From Acidimicrobiia bacterium (GTDB lineage: Bacteria; Acidobacteriota; Terriglobia; Bryobacterales; Bryobacteraceae), in contig VFZE01000002.1 in NCBI GenBank assembly GCA_016871315.1, positions 124,001 through 188,000 of the forward strand: a stretch of DNA of 64,000 nucleotides. The letters run 5' to 3'. The notes beneath the pieces are model-generated. The model searched no databases, was not told the DNA's origin, and saw nothing but the letters and a program-made list of their open reading frames with translations. The position numbers and the translations under genes were made by a program. Numbering within the stretch: position 1 is the first letter of the stretch; the number at the start of each line of letters is the position of its first letter. This document shows, piece by piece, positions 33,712 to 41,079 of this stretch.

Positions 33712-35703
33712 TCACTTCGCCCGCCACTTCTCAAACCACGCCAGCAGGTACTGCTGCTGCGCCAACTGGTGTGACGGACGCCGCCAGCCGTGAAACTCAT
33801 CCGGCATCCGCACCAGCAGTGTCTCTTTCTTCAGCATCTTCAGCGCCCGGTAGTACTCTTCGCTCTGCGCCATTGGTGTCCGCAGGTCCGCTTCGCCCGT
33901 CATCACCATCGTGGGTGTCGTCACGTTCGCCACATAGTGCAGCGGCGAGCGCACCGCGTACTCCATCGGATCCTCCCACGGGTACTTCTTAAACTGGTCG
34001 TACCACATGATCCCGTCGGTGGTCCCGACAAAGGAGTGCCAGTTGATCACCGGCCGCATCGACACCGCCGCGCGGAAACGGTTCGTATGGCCTACGATCC
34101 ACGCCGTCAGCACGCCGCCGCCGCTGCCGCCGCACACGAACAGGTTCTTCTCGTCCACCCAACCCTTCGCAATCGCCGCGTCCACGCCCGCCATCAGATC
34201 GTCGTAGTCTTTTCCCGGATAGGAATACTGAATCCCGTTCACGAAATCCTGTCCGTAGCCCGTGCTCCCGCGCGGGTTCATGTACAGCACGCCGTAGCCC
34301 TTCGCCGCGAAGTTCTGCCAGGCCCAGTTGAAGCCAACGGTGTAAGCCGACCATGGCCCGCCGTGAATATAGAGCACCAGCGGGTACTTCTTGCCATTCT
34401 CCAGCTCGGCCGGCTGTACCAGCCAGCCCTGCACCTTCAGCCCATCCTTGCTCGTCACCCAGAGTGTCTCCACCTCGCCCAGCTTCCGGCCCTCCAGCAC
34501 ATCGCTGTTCACATCCACCAACTCTTTCCAGCCGTTCGGACGCTTCAAATCACTCACCACCAGCACGCCCGGCTGATGATAGCTGGTCTTCACGGCCGCC
34601 GCGTAGCCGTTTCTGGAAATCGACACGCTCGTCAGCACGTGATTGCCTTCGGTCACCTTCTTCGGCTTCCCGTCCAGGCTCAGCGAATAGAGGTTCGTCG
34701 TCCCGTTCTCATTCATCAGGTAGGTCACGCCGGAGCCGTCCGCCGCCCAATCGACATCACCCGGGGAATCCGGCAGATTGCGGGCCCACGTCTTCTTTCC
34801 GCCGCCGTCGGCCGCCATCAGATAGATGCTCGACAGGTGCCGCGTGTACTTCTTATCGTCGTAGCCTGTGTAGGCGATCCACTTGCCGTCCGGCGACACG
34901 CGCGGATTCCCGTCGGGCCCTTTGCGCTCCGTCAGCGTCCTGATCGCCCCGTTCGTCAGATCGATCGCATAGATCTCGCTGTCGTTCCGGAGATACTCCG
35001 CCTCCGGCTTCCGGATCCCGCTCACATACAGCATCTTTGAATCCTGAGACCATGCCGGCGAGCCGTGATTGTAGTTGCCCTCGGTCACCTGCTTCGGCGT
35101 CCCGCCCACCACCGCATCCACCGTAAACACGTGCCGGTAGCCCTTCGGCACCGGGCCCACGCCGTCCGCCGCCCAACTCGGCCGGTCAATCACGACGGCC
35201 GGCCGCGCCCATTCGGCGCCGCGCGGCTTGTTGGGAAGTTTGATCTCCAGCGCCGGCTTCTCATCGGGCAGGGTCATCGTGAAGGCGATGCGCTTGGAAT
35301 CGGGCGACCACTCGATCCCGTCCACGCGCCGGCTCAGATGCGTGAGCTGCGCCACTTCCTTGGTGTCCACCCACATCACGTGCAGCTGCGATGTCCCGTC
35401 GCGGTCCGAGAGAAAGGCGATCCGCTTGCCGTCCGGCGACCAGACCGGCGAGGTGTCGCGCCAGTTGCCATTGGTCAGCTCGCGTAGCCGCGTCCCCTCA
35501 CGGTCGATCATCCACAGGTTCGATCTCGTTTGGTCCTTCATCTGATCCGCGTAGCTTCGCGAGAAAACGATCAACGAGCCGTCGGGCGAGATCGCCGGGT
35601 TCGACACCGACTCCATATCGAAGAACGTTTCGGTGTCGAGCAGCTTGGCCTTCTCCGCCGCCGAAGCGAGCAGACAGCACACCAGTAATAAGCGCAGTTT
35701 CAT
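33712..35703 (-). CDS. Secreted S9 prolyl oligopeptidase-family peptidase
   Basis: A 663-residue exported peptidase with signal peptide MKLRLLLVCCLLASA. Residues about 30-390 form a beta-propeller with WD40/TolB-like ISPDG, WSPDGKRIAF and VSPDGKWIAY repeats. Residues about 420-660 form the alpha/beta-hydrolase domain with oxyanion region YIHGGPWSAY, nucleophile Ser in GGSGGG near residue 527, Asp in GEADLRTP and His in EFHGW. It resembles acylaminoacyl/dipeptidyl peptidases. GGAGG seven bases before the ATG supports the start. A relic TIR fragment abuts its 3' end. Confidence 0.94.
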   Translation of the reverse strand: MKLRLLLVCCLLASAAEKAKLLDTETFFDMESVSNPAISPDGSLIVFSRSYADQMKDQTRSNLWMIDREGTRLRELTNGNWRDTSPVWSPDGKRIAFLSDRDGTSQLHVMWVDTKEVAQLTHLSRRVDGIEWSPDSKRIAFTMTLPDEKPALEIKLPNKPRGAEWARPAVVIDRPSWAADGVGPVPKGYRHVFTVDAVVGGTPKQVTEGNYNHGSPAWSQDSKMLYVSGIRKPEAEYLRNDSEIYAIDLTNGAIRTLTERKGPDGNPRVSPDGKWIAYTGYDDKKYTRHLSSIYLMAADGGGKKTWARNLPDSPGDVDWAADGSGVTYLMNENGTTNLYSLSLDGKPKKVTEGNHVLTSVSISRNGYAAAVKTSYHQPGVLVVSDLKRPNGWKELVDVNSDVLEGRKLGEVETLWVTSKDGLKVQGWLVQPAELENGKKYPLVLYIHGGPWSAYTVGFNWAWQNFAAKGYGVLYMNPRGSTGYGQDFVNGIQYSYPGKDYDDLMAGVDAAIAKGWVDEKNLFVCGGSGGGVLTAWIVGHTNRFRAAVSMRPVINWHSFVGTTDGIMWYDQFKKYPWEDPMEYAVRSPLHYVANVTTPTMVMTGEADLRTPMAQSEEYYRALKMLKKETLLVRMPDEFHGWRRPSHQLAQQQYLLAWFEKWRAK

Positions 35704-35725
35704 CTTCCAACCTCCCTGGGTAAAC

Positions 35726-36895
35726 TCAGCTATTATCGCGCATGCTCACCCAGTAGTACAGGCTTCCGGCCGCGCCTACCGCCGCCGCCGCCCAGAAGTT
35801 CGCCCGCGGACTTACCGCCCACAGCAGCCCCCCAACCAGCGCCCCCATGCTCACCGCCAGATCCCGTATCAAGTAATAAGCGCCCACCACCGCGCCCCGC
35901 TCCTCCGGCCTTGCGTAGCTCACGATAAGCGCCTTCCGCGACGGATCACCGAACTCCTTCAACCCACGGATCACAAACGCCACCGCCAGCATCGCCACGC
36001 TCCCGCTGAATGCCAGCGCCACGGGAAACAGCGTGAAAAACCCGAACGTCGCCAGCACGAACGGCTTCTTGTCGCCCTGGTCAGCCCAGTGCGACACCGG
36101 AATGTAGCAGAGCATCGCCACCGCCATCTCCAGCGCCGTCAGCATCCCCACCTCCGCCGCGCTCGCCTGCACCTCGTTCATCGCATAGATCACAATCCAT
36201 GCCGCCGGTATCCGCTCGCAGAACCGCACCAGAATATCGCTTACCAGCAGCGACCGCAGCCTTGCGTCAAACCCGCGCACCACTCTCCAGAACTCCGGCC
36301 GCCCTTGGTTGCGCACTTCCCCGGTCGCATCAATTCTGCTCTCCAGCGCCAGCGCCCCCGCCGACAGCACCAGGCACACCGCCAGTCCGATCCGCGTCCC
36401 CTCCACCACGCCATACGCATCCAGCAGCATTCCTCCCACCACCGGCCCGACGATGATTGGCGCACGCTTCACCAGCGACTGTACCCCGATCCCCATCACC
36501 AGCTTGTTGGAAGGCAGGTTCGCCGCGACGAGCGAGAACATCGCCGGCAACGACAGGTTCGCCCATGCCGTGAACAGGAACATCGCCGCCAGCGCCGCTT
36601 CCCACCGTGGCCACGCCAGCATCAGCGCGTAGCCTGCCATCGACACCAGGCTGAAACTCACGAACGCCCGCCGGTGGCCCCAACGGTCGCTCACGACGCC
36701 GCCCGGATACGCATAGAGCGCCGCGAGCGCGGTCATCATCCCGTCGTAGAATGCGATCGCGAAGGTCCCGGCGCCCAGCACCTCCAGGTACTTCGGCACG
36801 AACCGCATCCATAGTTCCTCGCCTGCGCCCACCATCACGATGGCCGCCAGCAGCAGCACTACGTTCCGCCGCAGTCCGAGATATTCGGCAATCAC
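35726..36895 (-). CDS. MFS transporter
   Basis: A 389-residue inner-membrane protein with about twelve hydrophobic spans and the MFS loop-2/3 motif GGVVSDRWGHRRAFV near residue 65. A second conserved loop (ADQGDKKPFVLATFGFF) lies between spans 8 and 9. The start is GTG 36895. Upstream lies the glycine-zipper gene on the same strand, separated by 13 bases, and downstream the S9 peptidase starts 22 bases after its stop, so an exported-peptide theme is possible. The substrate is not predictable. Confidence 0.88.
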   Translation of the reverse strand: MIAEYLGLRRNVVLLLAAIVMVGAGEELWMRFVPKYLEVLGAGTFAIAFYDGMMTALAALYAYPGGVVSDRWGHRRAFVSFSLVSMAGYALMLAWPRWEAALAAMFLFTAWANLSLPAMFSLVAANLPSNKLVMGIGVQSLVKRAPIIVGPVVGGMLLDAYGVVEGTRIGLAVCLVLSAGALALESRIDATGEVRNQGRPEFWRVVRGFDARLRSLLVSDILVRFCERIPAAWIVIYAMNEVQASAAEVGMLTALEMAVAMLCYIPVSHWADQGDKKPFVLATFGFFTLFPVALAFSGSVAMLAVAFVIRGLKEFGDPSRKALIVSYARPEERGAVVGAYYLIRDLAVSMGALVGGLLWAVSPRANFWAAAAVGAAGSLYYWVSMRDNS

Positions 36896-36908
36896 TCCAT
36901 GAGAGATC

Positions 36909-37331
36909 TTACCTCGGCACCGTCACCGGAGCCTTCAACGCAAAACTCACCAGCGACTCGCCGGAGATCACCGCCGGTTCACCATGCGTTGCCAACACCA
37001 CCCCCGTGCCTGCTCCGGCGCCCGCCGCCGCGCCGATCGCCGCCCCTTTCCCCCCTCCGGCAATCGCACCAGCCACAGCCCCGACGCCGCTGCCGATACC
37101 CACTTTCGCGGCATCCTTCTTCTTAGTAGTAGGCGCGTAGCGCGTAAACACCTCCGTCTGCAGCTCCACCTGTTTGCCGTCCGGCAGCCTTGAGCTCGTC
37201 AGGCGGATCGCCAGTTGCGCCACGCCCCTCACCCGCCCGCCCGGGTCAGACTCGACAACCTTCCCCGTCACCTCGGCTGCCTTCCCTAAACCATGTAATC
37301 TTTTCCACCTCCGCCGTGTCGTTGTTTCCAC
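36909..37331 (-). pseudogene. 5'-truncated glycine-zipper envelope protein
   Basis: The frame encodes a C-terminal piece of a secreted glycine-zipper protein: KVVESDPGGRVRGVAQLAIRL, then GSGVGAVAGAIAGGGKGAAIG (a helical Gly-zipper hairpin) and the closing strand SLVSFALKAPVTV. Intact relatives usually begin with a signal peptide and a strand such as VPSGTxIxVRTND; neither is found here. The frame instead begins METTTRRRWKRLHG from a GTG inside the regulatory region of the SPFH gene. A short functional form cannot be excluded, but loss of the 5' end is more likely. Confidence 0.6.
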
Positions 37332-37356
37332 GGAACATTCCCGAACCCTTCAGCGT

Positions 37357-37375
37357 TATACTTTGCAAGGAGGTG
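37357..37375 (+). promoter_or_regulatory. TATACT -10 box and AAGGAGGTG ribosome-binding site of the SPFH operon
   Basis: TATACT at 37357-37362 is followed by AAGGAGGTG at 37367-37375. The ATG lies at 37389, an unusually long spacing of about 15 bases. A small GTGG-GGAAA-CCAC hairpin in between could shorten the effective distance. No clear -35 box is seen. Confidence 0.5.
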
Positions 37376-37388
37376 TGGGGAAACCACC

Positions 37389-38363
37389 ATGGCCCTAAAA
37401 GACTTCATCAAAAAGCAATTCATCGACGTCATCCACTGGACGGAGCCCGAGGAGGGCATTCTGTCCTGGCGCTACCCGATGCGCGACATGGAAATCCAGA
37501 ACGGCGCACAGCTTACCGTCCGCGAGTCTCAGATGGCCGTCTTCGTCAATGAAGGCCGGTGCGCCGATGTCTTCAACCCCGGCCTATACAAGCTGACTAC
37601 CCAGACGCTGCCTCTGCTCACCAACCTGTTGAACTGGGACAAGCTCTTCGACTCGCCCTTCAAGAGCGACGTCTACTTCATGAGCACCCGCCTACAGGTC
37701 AACCAGAAGTGGGGCACACAGCAACCCATCACCATCCGCGACAAGGAATTCGGCGCCGTGCGCCTGCGCGCCTTCGGCATCTACTCCTGGCGCATCTCCG
37801 ATCCACGCACCTTCCACTCAAAAGTCAGCGGTACGGTGGAAACCTACCGCGTCGCCGACATTGAAGGCCAGCTCCGCCACACCATCACCGGCCGCATGGC
37901 CGACACCTTCGGCGAGAGCGGCGTCCCCTTCCTCGACATGGCCGCCAACCAGATCGAGCTGGGCCAGAAGATCGCCGAATTCCTCCGCCCCTCCTTCACC
38001 GACCTCGGACTTCAGCTCGACAGCTTCGTCGTCGAGAACCTCTCGCTGCCGGAAGAGCTGCAAAAGCGGCTTGATGAACGCATCGGCATGACGATGGTCG
38101 GCGACATGGGCAGGTACACCCAGTTCCAGGTCGCGCAGGCGGTTCCCATCGCCGCCGCCAATGAAGGCGCCGGCGGCACGGCGGGACTGGGAGCCGGACT
38201 CGGCGCGGGCCTCGTTATGGCGCAGCAGATGATGGGCTCCATGCAGCAGGCGCAACCTGGGGGAGCCGGGGCAACCGGCGAGACCAAGTTCTGCGTCGAA
38301 TGCGGCAAGTCCATCATCAAGGCCGCCAAATTCTGTCCGGAGTGTGGTAAACCTCAAGCCTGA
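37389..38363 (+). CDS. SPFH/Band-7-like protein with C-terminal zinc ribbon (YdjI-like)
   Basis: A 324-residue protein of the YdjI/virion-core-like SPFH family. Residues about 25-245 carry the SPFH core (VNEGRCADVFNPGLYKL, FMSTRLQVNQKWGT, FGIYSWRISDP, SFVVENLSLPEELQKRL). A Gly/Ala/Met-rich linker follows, then a zinc ribbon FCVECG...FCPECGKPQ (residues about 302-322). There is no N-terminal membrane span, so membrane contact is probably peripheral, as for flotillin-like scaffolds. In Bacillus the relative YdjI works with PspA-type membrane-stress proteins. Here it heads a seven-gene polyamine-linked operon with a strong ribosome-binding site. Confidence 0.9.
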   Translation: MALKDFIKKQFIDVIHWTEPEEGILSWRYPMRDMEIQNGAQLTVRESQMAVFVNEGRCADVFNPGLYKLTTQTLPLLTNLLNWDKLFDSPFKSDVYFMSTRLQVNQKWGTQQPITIRDKEFGAVRLRAFGIYSWRISDPRTFHSKVSGTVETYRVADIEGQLRHTITGRMADTFGESGVPFLDMAANQIELGQKIAEFLRPSFTDLGLQLDSFVVENLSLPEELQKRLDERIGMTMVGDMGRYTQFQVAQAVPIAAANEGAGGTAGLGAGLGAGLVMAQQMMGSMQQAQPGGAGATGETKFCVECGKSIIKAAKFCPECGKPQA

Positions 38364-38365
38364 CG

Positions 38366-38734
38366 ATGCCCGGCGTCGAATGGATCGTAGAGGCTTTCGA
38401 GTGTAACCCCGCGGCGCTGGCCGACCCCGGCCGGCTCCGCGCCCTGCTCGACCGCCTGGTCGCCGACCTCCCGCTGCACCCGGTCGGCGATCCGCTCTGG
38501 CACCAGTTCCCCGGCGCAGGCGGTATTACCGGGCTTTGTCTGCTGGCCGAATCGCACTTTGCCTGCCACAGCTTTCCCGAGCACCGCTCGCTCACCATCA
38601 ATTTGTTCTGCTGCAAGCCGCGCCCGGAATGGGATTTCCGCTCCTACCTCGCACGCGAGTTCGGCGCGGCCCATGTCCGCGTACGGCGCCTCGACCGTCC
38701 CTACACCGCAACGCTGGAGGCAACGGGAACATGA
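38366..38734 (+). CDS. speD: S-adenosylmethionine decarboxylase, pyruvoyl class (SpeD-like)
   Basis: A 122-residue proenzyme of the short prokaryotic SpeD class. It would self-cleave in LLAE-SH, turning Ser63 into the pyruvoyl cofactor. The catalytic His68 and Cys83 fall at the residue numbers known for the Thermotoga enzyme, strong support for activity. The product, decarboxylated SAM, is the aminopropyl donor for the synthase encoded four genes downstream. Sequence around the site (ESHFACHSFPEHRS) is more divergent than in standard SpeD, so an unusual member is likely. It starts two bases after the SPFH stop and overlaps the next gene by ATGA. Confidence 0.88.
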   Translation: MPGVEWIVEAFECNPAALADPGRLRALLDRLVADLPLHPVGDPLWHQFPGAGGITGLCLLAESHFACHSFPEHRSLTINLFCCKPRPEWDFRSYLAREFGAAHVRVRRLDRPYTATLEATGT

Positions 38735-39366
38735 GCCGCCGCTCCGGAGCCTGCCCGCAATGCGGCGCCACGATCAACTTCAAGTTTTCGAGCGCCGTGC
38801 AGACCATCTGCGAATACTGCCGCTCGATCCTGGTCCGCCACGACGTGGATCTGGAAAAGGTCGGCGTTGCCGCGGACCTGCCGCCGGACGTCTCGCCTAT
38901 CCAACTCGGCACTGAAGGCATCTTCGGCAACAAGGCATTCTGGGTCGCCGGCCGCATCGCCTATCAGTACGATCTCGGCGGCTGGAACGAATGGCACATC
39001 GTCTTTAACGACGGTGAGAGCGGCTGGCTCTCCGACGCCCAGGCCGACTACGCCATCAGCTTCCCTTTTGCTCCGCCTGCTCCGCTGCCGGCTTGTTCTG
39101 AACTCATTCCAGGCCGGCCCTTCCAGTTCGACAACACGCGCTTTGAGGTCACAACGCTGACCAAGGCCTTCTACTCCGGCGTCGAAGGCGAGCTTCCCTT
39201 CGAGTACTGGGACAAGGAAGAGGTCCTGTTCGCCGACCTGCGTTCGGCTTCCTCCCGCTTCGGCACCATCGACTACAGCGAAGAGCCTCCGCTTCTCTTC
39301 CTCGGCCAGGCCGTTGAGTTCGACTCGCTGCGTCTCAAGAACCTGAAGGAGTTCGAGGGCTGGTAA
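38731..39366 (+). CDS. Zinc-ribbon DUF4178 protein (first copy)
   Basis: A 211-residue soluble protein. An N-terminal zinc ribbon (CPQCG ... CEYC, residues about 8-32) precedes a DUF4178 domain with IQLGTEGIFGNKAFWVAGRIAYQYDLGGWNEWHIVFNDGESGWL. This is the beta-rich domain found beside polyamine synthases and PspA/SPFH proteins (compare the YjfK-type family in E. coli). ATG 38731 overlaps the speD stop and yields a clean zinc ribbon at the N-terminus; in-frame upstream starts would run through speD. The function is unknown; binding to a membrane or modified substrate is only a guess. Confidence 0.85.
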   Translation: MSRRSGACPQCGATINFKFSSAVQTICEYCRSILVRHDVDLEKVGVAADLPPDVSPIQLGTEGIFGNKAFWVAGRIAYQYDLGGWNEWHIVFNDGESGWLSDAQADYAISFPFAPPAPLPACSELIPGRPFQFDNTRFEVTTLTKAFYSGVEGELPFEYWDKEEVLFADLRSASSRFGTIDYSEEPPLLFLGQAVEFDSLRLKNLKEFEGW

Positions 39367-40677
39367 ATGAGCACACCGGTCAAGGCGAAAGCCCTGAACT
39401 GTCCAAACTGCGGCGGCACCGTGCAGCTCCGCGGCCTTGGCCAGGCGCTTAGCGCCGTCTGCATACAGTGCCTCTCCATCATCGACACCAGCTCCGCCGA
39501 GCTCCGCATCATTCAACAGTTCAAGGTCAAGGAACGTGTCGCGCCGCTCATCCCGCTCGGCACGCGCGGCAAGCTGCACGGCGCCGACTATGAAGCCATC
39601 GGCTTCCAGACGCGCCAGATCATGGTCGAAGGCACCGCCTACGAGTGGCGCGAGTATGTGCTCTTTAATCCTTATAAGGGCTTCCGCTACTTGAGCGAGT
39701 ACGACGGCCATTGGAACGACATCAAGCCGCTCACCGGCCTGCCGGAGCGCGTTTCCCATCAAGGCAAGCCCGCCGCTACATGGCTTGGCAAGACCTACCG
39801 CCACTTCCAGAACGCCGACGCGGAAACCACCTACGTGATGGGCGAGTTCCCTTGGAAGGTCATGGTCGGCGAACGGGCGATCACCGATGACTATGTCGCC
39901 CCGCCCGACATGCTCAGCTCGGAGAAAACGGGTTCGGAAGTCAACTGGTCCCACGGCGTCTACATGGCCGGCGAGCAGGTGCGCGCCGCCTTCTCGCTGC
40001 CCAATCCGCTCCCGCCCTCGCGTGGCGTCTTCGCCAACCAGCCGTCGCCGCACGCGGGAAAGCCGGGCTCCGCTTGGCGCACCGCCGTTCTGCTCTGGGC
40101 CGCCCTCGCCATGGTGATGTTCGGCAGTTCGCTGCTGATGGGCCAGAAGGAAGTCTTCAAGCAGATGTTCACCTTCACGCAGGGCTCGCGCGGAGAACCT
40201 TCACTGGTCACAGGCGCCTTTGACCTCGACGGCCGCGAAACCAACGTAGAACTCTCTGTCCGCACCGACCTCGACAACCGCTGGGCCTATTTCAACTTCG
40301 CCCTCATCAACGAAAAGACCGGGCAAGCCTACGACTTCGGCCGCGAGGTCAGCTACTACCGCGGCCGCGACTCCGACGGCGACTGGACGGAAGGCAGCTC
40401 CGGTGACACCGTGCTGATTCCGTCAGTTCCGGCCGGCCGGTACTACCTGCGCGTCGAGCCGGAAATGGACCCTTCGCGGCCCGGCCAGTCCATGCGCTAC
40501 TCGCTCACCTTGCGCCGCGACGTGCCCTGGAATCTCCCTTTCTTTGTTGCCTTCATTCTGATCGCGATTCCGGCCATTCTCATCACCCTGCGCTCGGCCG
40601 GCTTTGAATCCCGCCGCTGGGCCGAATCCGACTACGCGCCCAGCTCCAGCGGCGACGACGAGGACGACGACGAATGA
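39367..40677 (+). CDS. Zinc-ribbon DUF4178 membrane protein (second copy)
   Basis: A 436-residue protein with three parts: a zinc ribbon (CPNCGG ... CIQC, residues 12-35); a DUF4178 domain (about 58-190, IPLGTRGKLHGADYEAIGF, EWREYVLFNPYKGFRYL); and two membrane spans (about 238-258 and 388-408) enclosing a 130-residue periplasmic beta-sandwich (TGAFDLDGRETNVELSV ... PSVPAGRYYLRVEPE). The cytoplasmic tail is acidic (DDEDDDE). It starts immediately after the previous stop. Its topology would connect a cytoplasmic polyamine-related domain with a sensor-like periplasmic domain; this is inference. Confidence 0.85.
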   Translation: MSTPVKAKALNCPNCGGTVQLRGLGQALSAVCIQCLSIIDTSSAELRIIQQFKVKERVAPLIPLGTRGKLHGADYEAIGFQTRQIMVEGTAYEWREYVLFNPYKGFRYLSEYDGHWNDIKPLTGLPERVSHQGKPAATWLGKTYRHFQNADAETTYVMGEFPWKVMVGERAITDDYVAPPDMLSSEKTGSEVNWSHGVYMAGEQVRAAFSLPNPLPPSRGVFANQPSPHAGKPGSAWRTAVLLWAALAMVMFGSSLLMGQKEVFKQMFTFTQGSRGEPSLVTGAFDLDGRETNVELSVRTDLDNRWAYFNFALINEKTGQAYDFGREVSYYRGRDSDGDWTEGSSGDTVLIPSVPAGRYYLRVEPEMDPSRPGQSMRYSLTLRRDVPWNLPFFVAFILIAIPAILITLRSAGFESRRWAESDYAPSSSGDDEDDDE

Positions 40678-40862
40678 TCAAGCATCCCCTCTTCATGGCC
40701 TACGGCCTGCTCACCATTCTCCTCTCCGGCTACACGCAGTACCGCGGCTGGGGCAACATCTCCACCAATGAACTGCGGAACGTCCCCAAGACCATCCGCG
40801 ACAACCCGGGCTCCTACCGTTCCCACTACGGTTACATCCCACGCTACGCAGGAGGCAAATAA
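40674..40862 (+). CDS. Small membrane protein of the SPFH-polyamine operon
   Basis: A 62-residue protein with one N-terminal span (LFMAYGLLTILLSGYTQY) and a basic, Tyr/Arg-rich tail (SYRSHYGYIPRYAGG). It starts in an ATGA overlap with the DUF4178 gene. It is too short for confident family assignment, but the overlap, membrane span and position in an unbroken operon support a real gene. It may be an accessory subunit of the neighbouring membrane proteins. Confidence 0.75.
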   Translation: MIKHPLFMAYGLLTILLSGYTQYRGWGNISTNELRNVPKTIRDNPGSYRSHYGYIPRYAGGK

Positions 40863-40865
40863 GCC

Positions 40866-41078
40866 ATGGCCGAATTCCAAGTCGTTTACCTCATTAACGC
40901 GCTGGTCTTTTCCTTGATGGGCATCGTCATCTTCGTCGTCGCTTTCAAGGTGATCGACAAGGCGACGCCGTTCCAGCTCTGGAAAGAGATCATCGAGGAG
41001 CACAACACTGCCCTCGCCATCCTGTTGGGCGCCATGTCCATCGGCCTATGCCTGATCATCGCCGCCGCCGTCCACTAA
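40866..41078 (+). CDS. DUF350-family small membrane protein
   Basis: A 70-residue protein with two membrane spans (VYLINALVFSLMGIVIFVVAF and LAILLGAMSIGLCLIIAAAV) joined by a short acidic loop (WKEIIEEHN). The spacing and the repeated small residues fit DUF350, usually 60-140 residues and here a one-unit form. DUF350 genes co-occur with DUF4178, PspA-like and polyamine or glutathionylspermidine synthase genes, including E. coli yjfL. The biochemical role is unknown; a channel or membrane scaffold is plausible. It precedes the synthase by one base. Confidence 0.82.
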   Translation: MAEFQVVYLINALVFSLMGIVIFVVAFKVIDKATPFQLWKEIIEEHNTALAILLGAMSIGLCLIIAAAVH

Positions 41079-41079
41079 C

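Noticed and set aside
33628-33992. Continuation of the TIR-containing frame to 33992 as a single 186-residue protein
   Set aside because: Beyond 33630 the original frame turns into Ser/Pro/Thr shadow sequence antisense to the S9 peptidase, while the plausible TIR tail continues in the +1 frame.
33790-35040. 416-codon plus-strand frame
   Set aside because: His/Arg/Leu-rich composition typical of the antisense of a GC-rich gene; it lies wholly inside the S9 peptidase gene on the other strand.
38536-38730. Upstream extension of the first DUF4178 protein
   Set aside because: It would overlap most of speD; the ATGA overlap start at 38731 puts the zinc ribbon at the N-terminus.
38701-40053. 450-codon minus-strand frame across the DUF4178 genes
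   Set aside because: Antisense shadow of three overlapping plus-strand genes with recognisable domains; it has no motif of its own.
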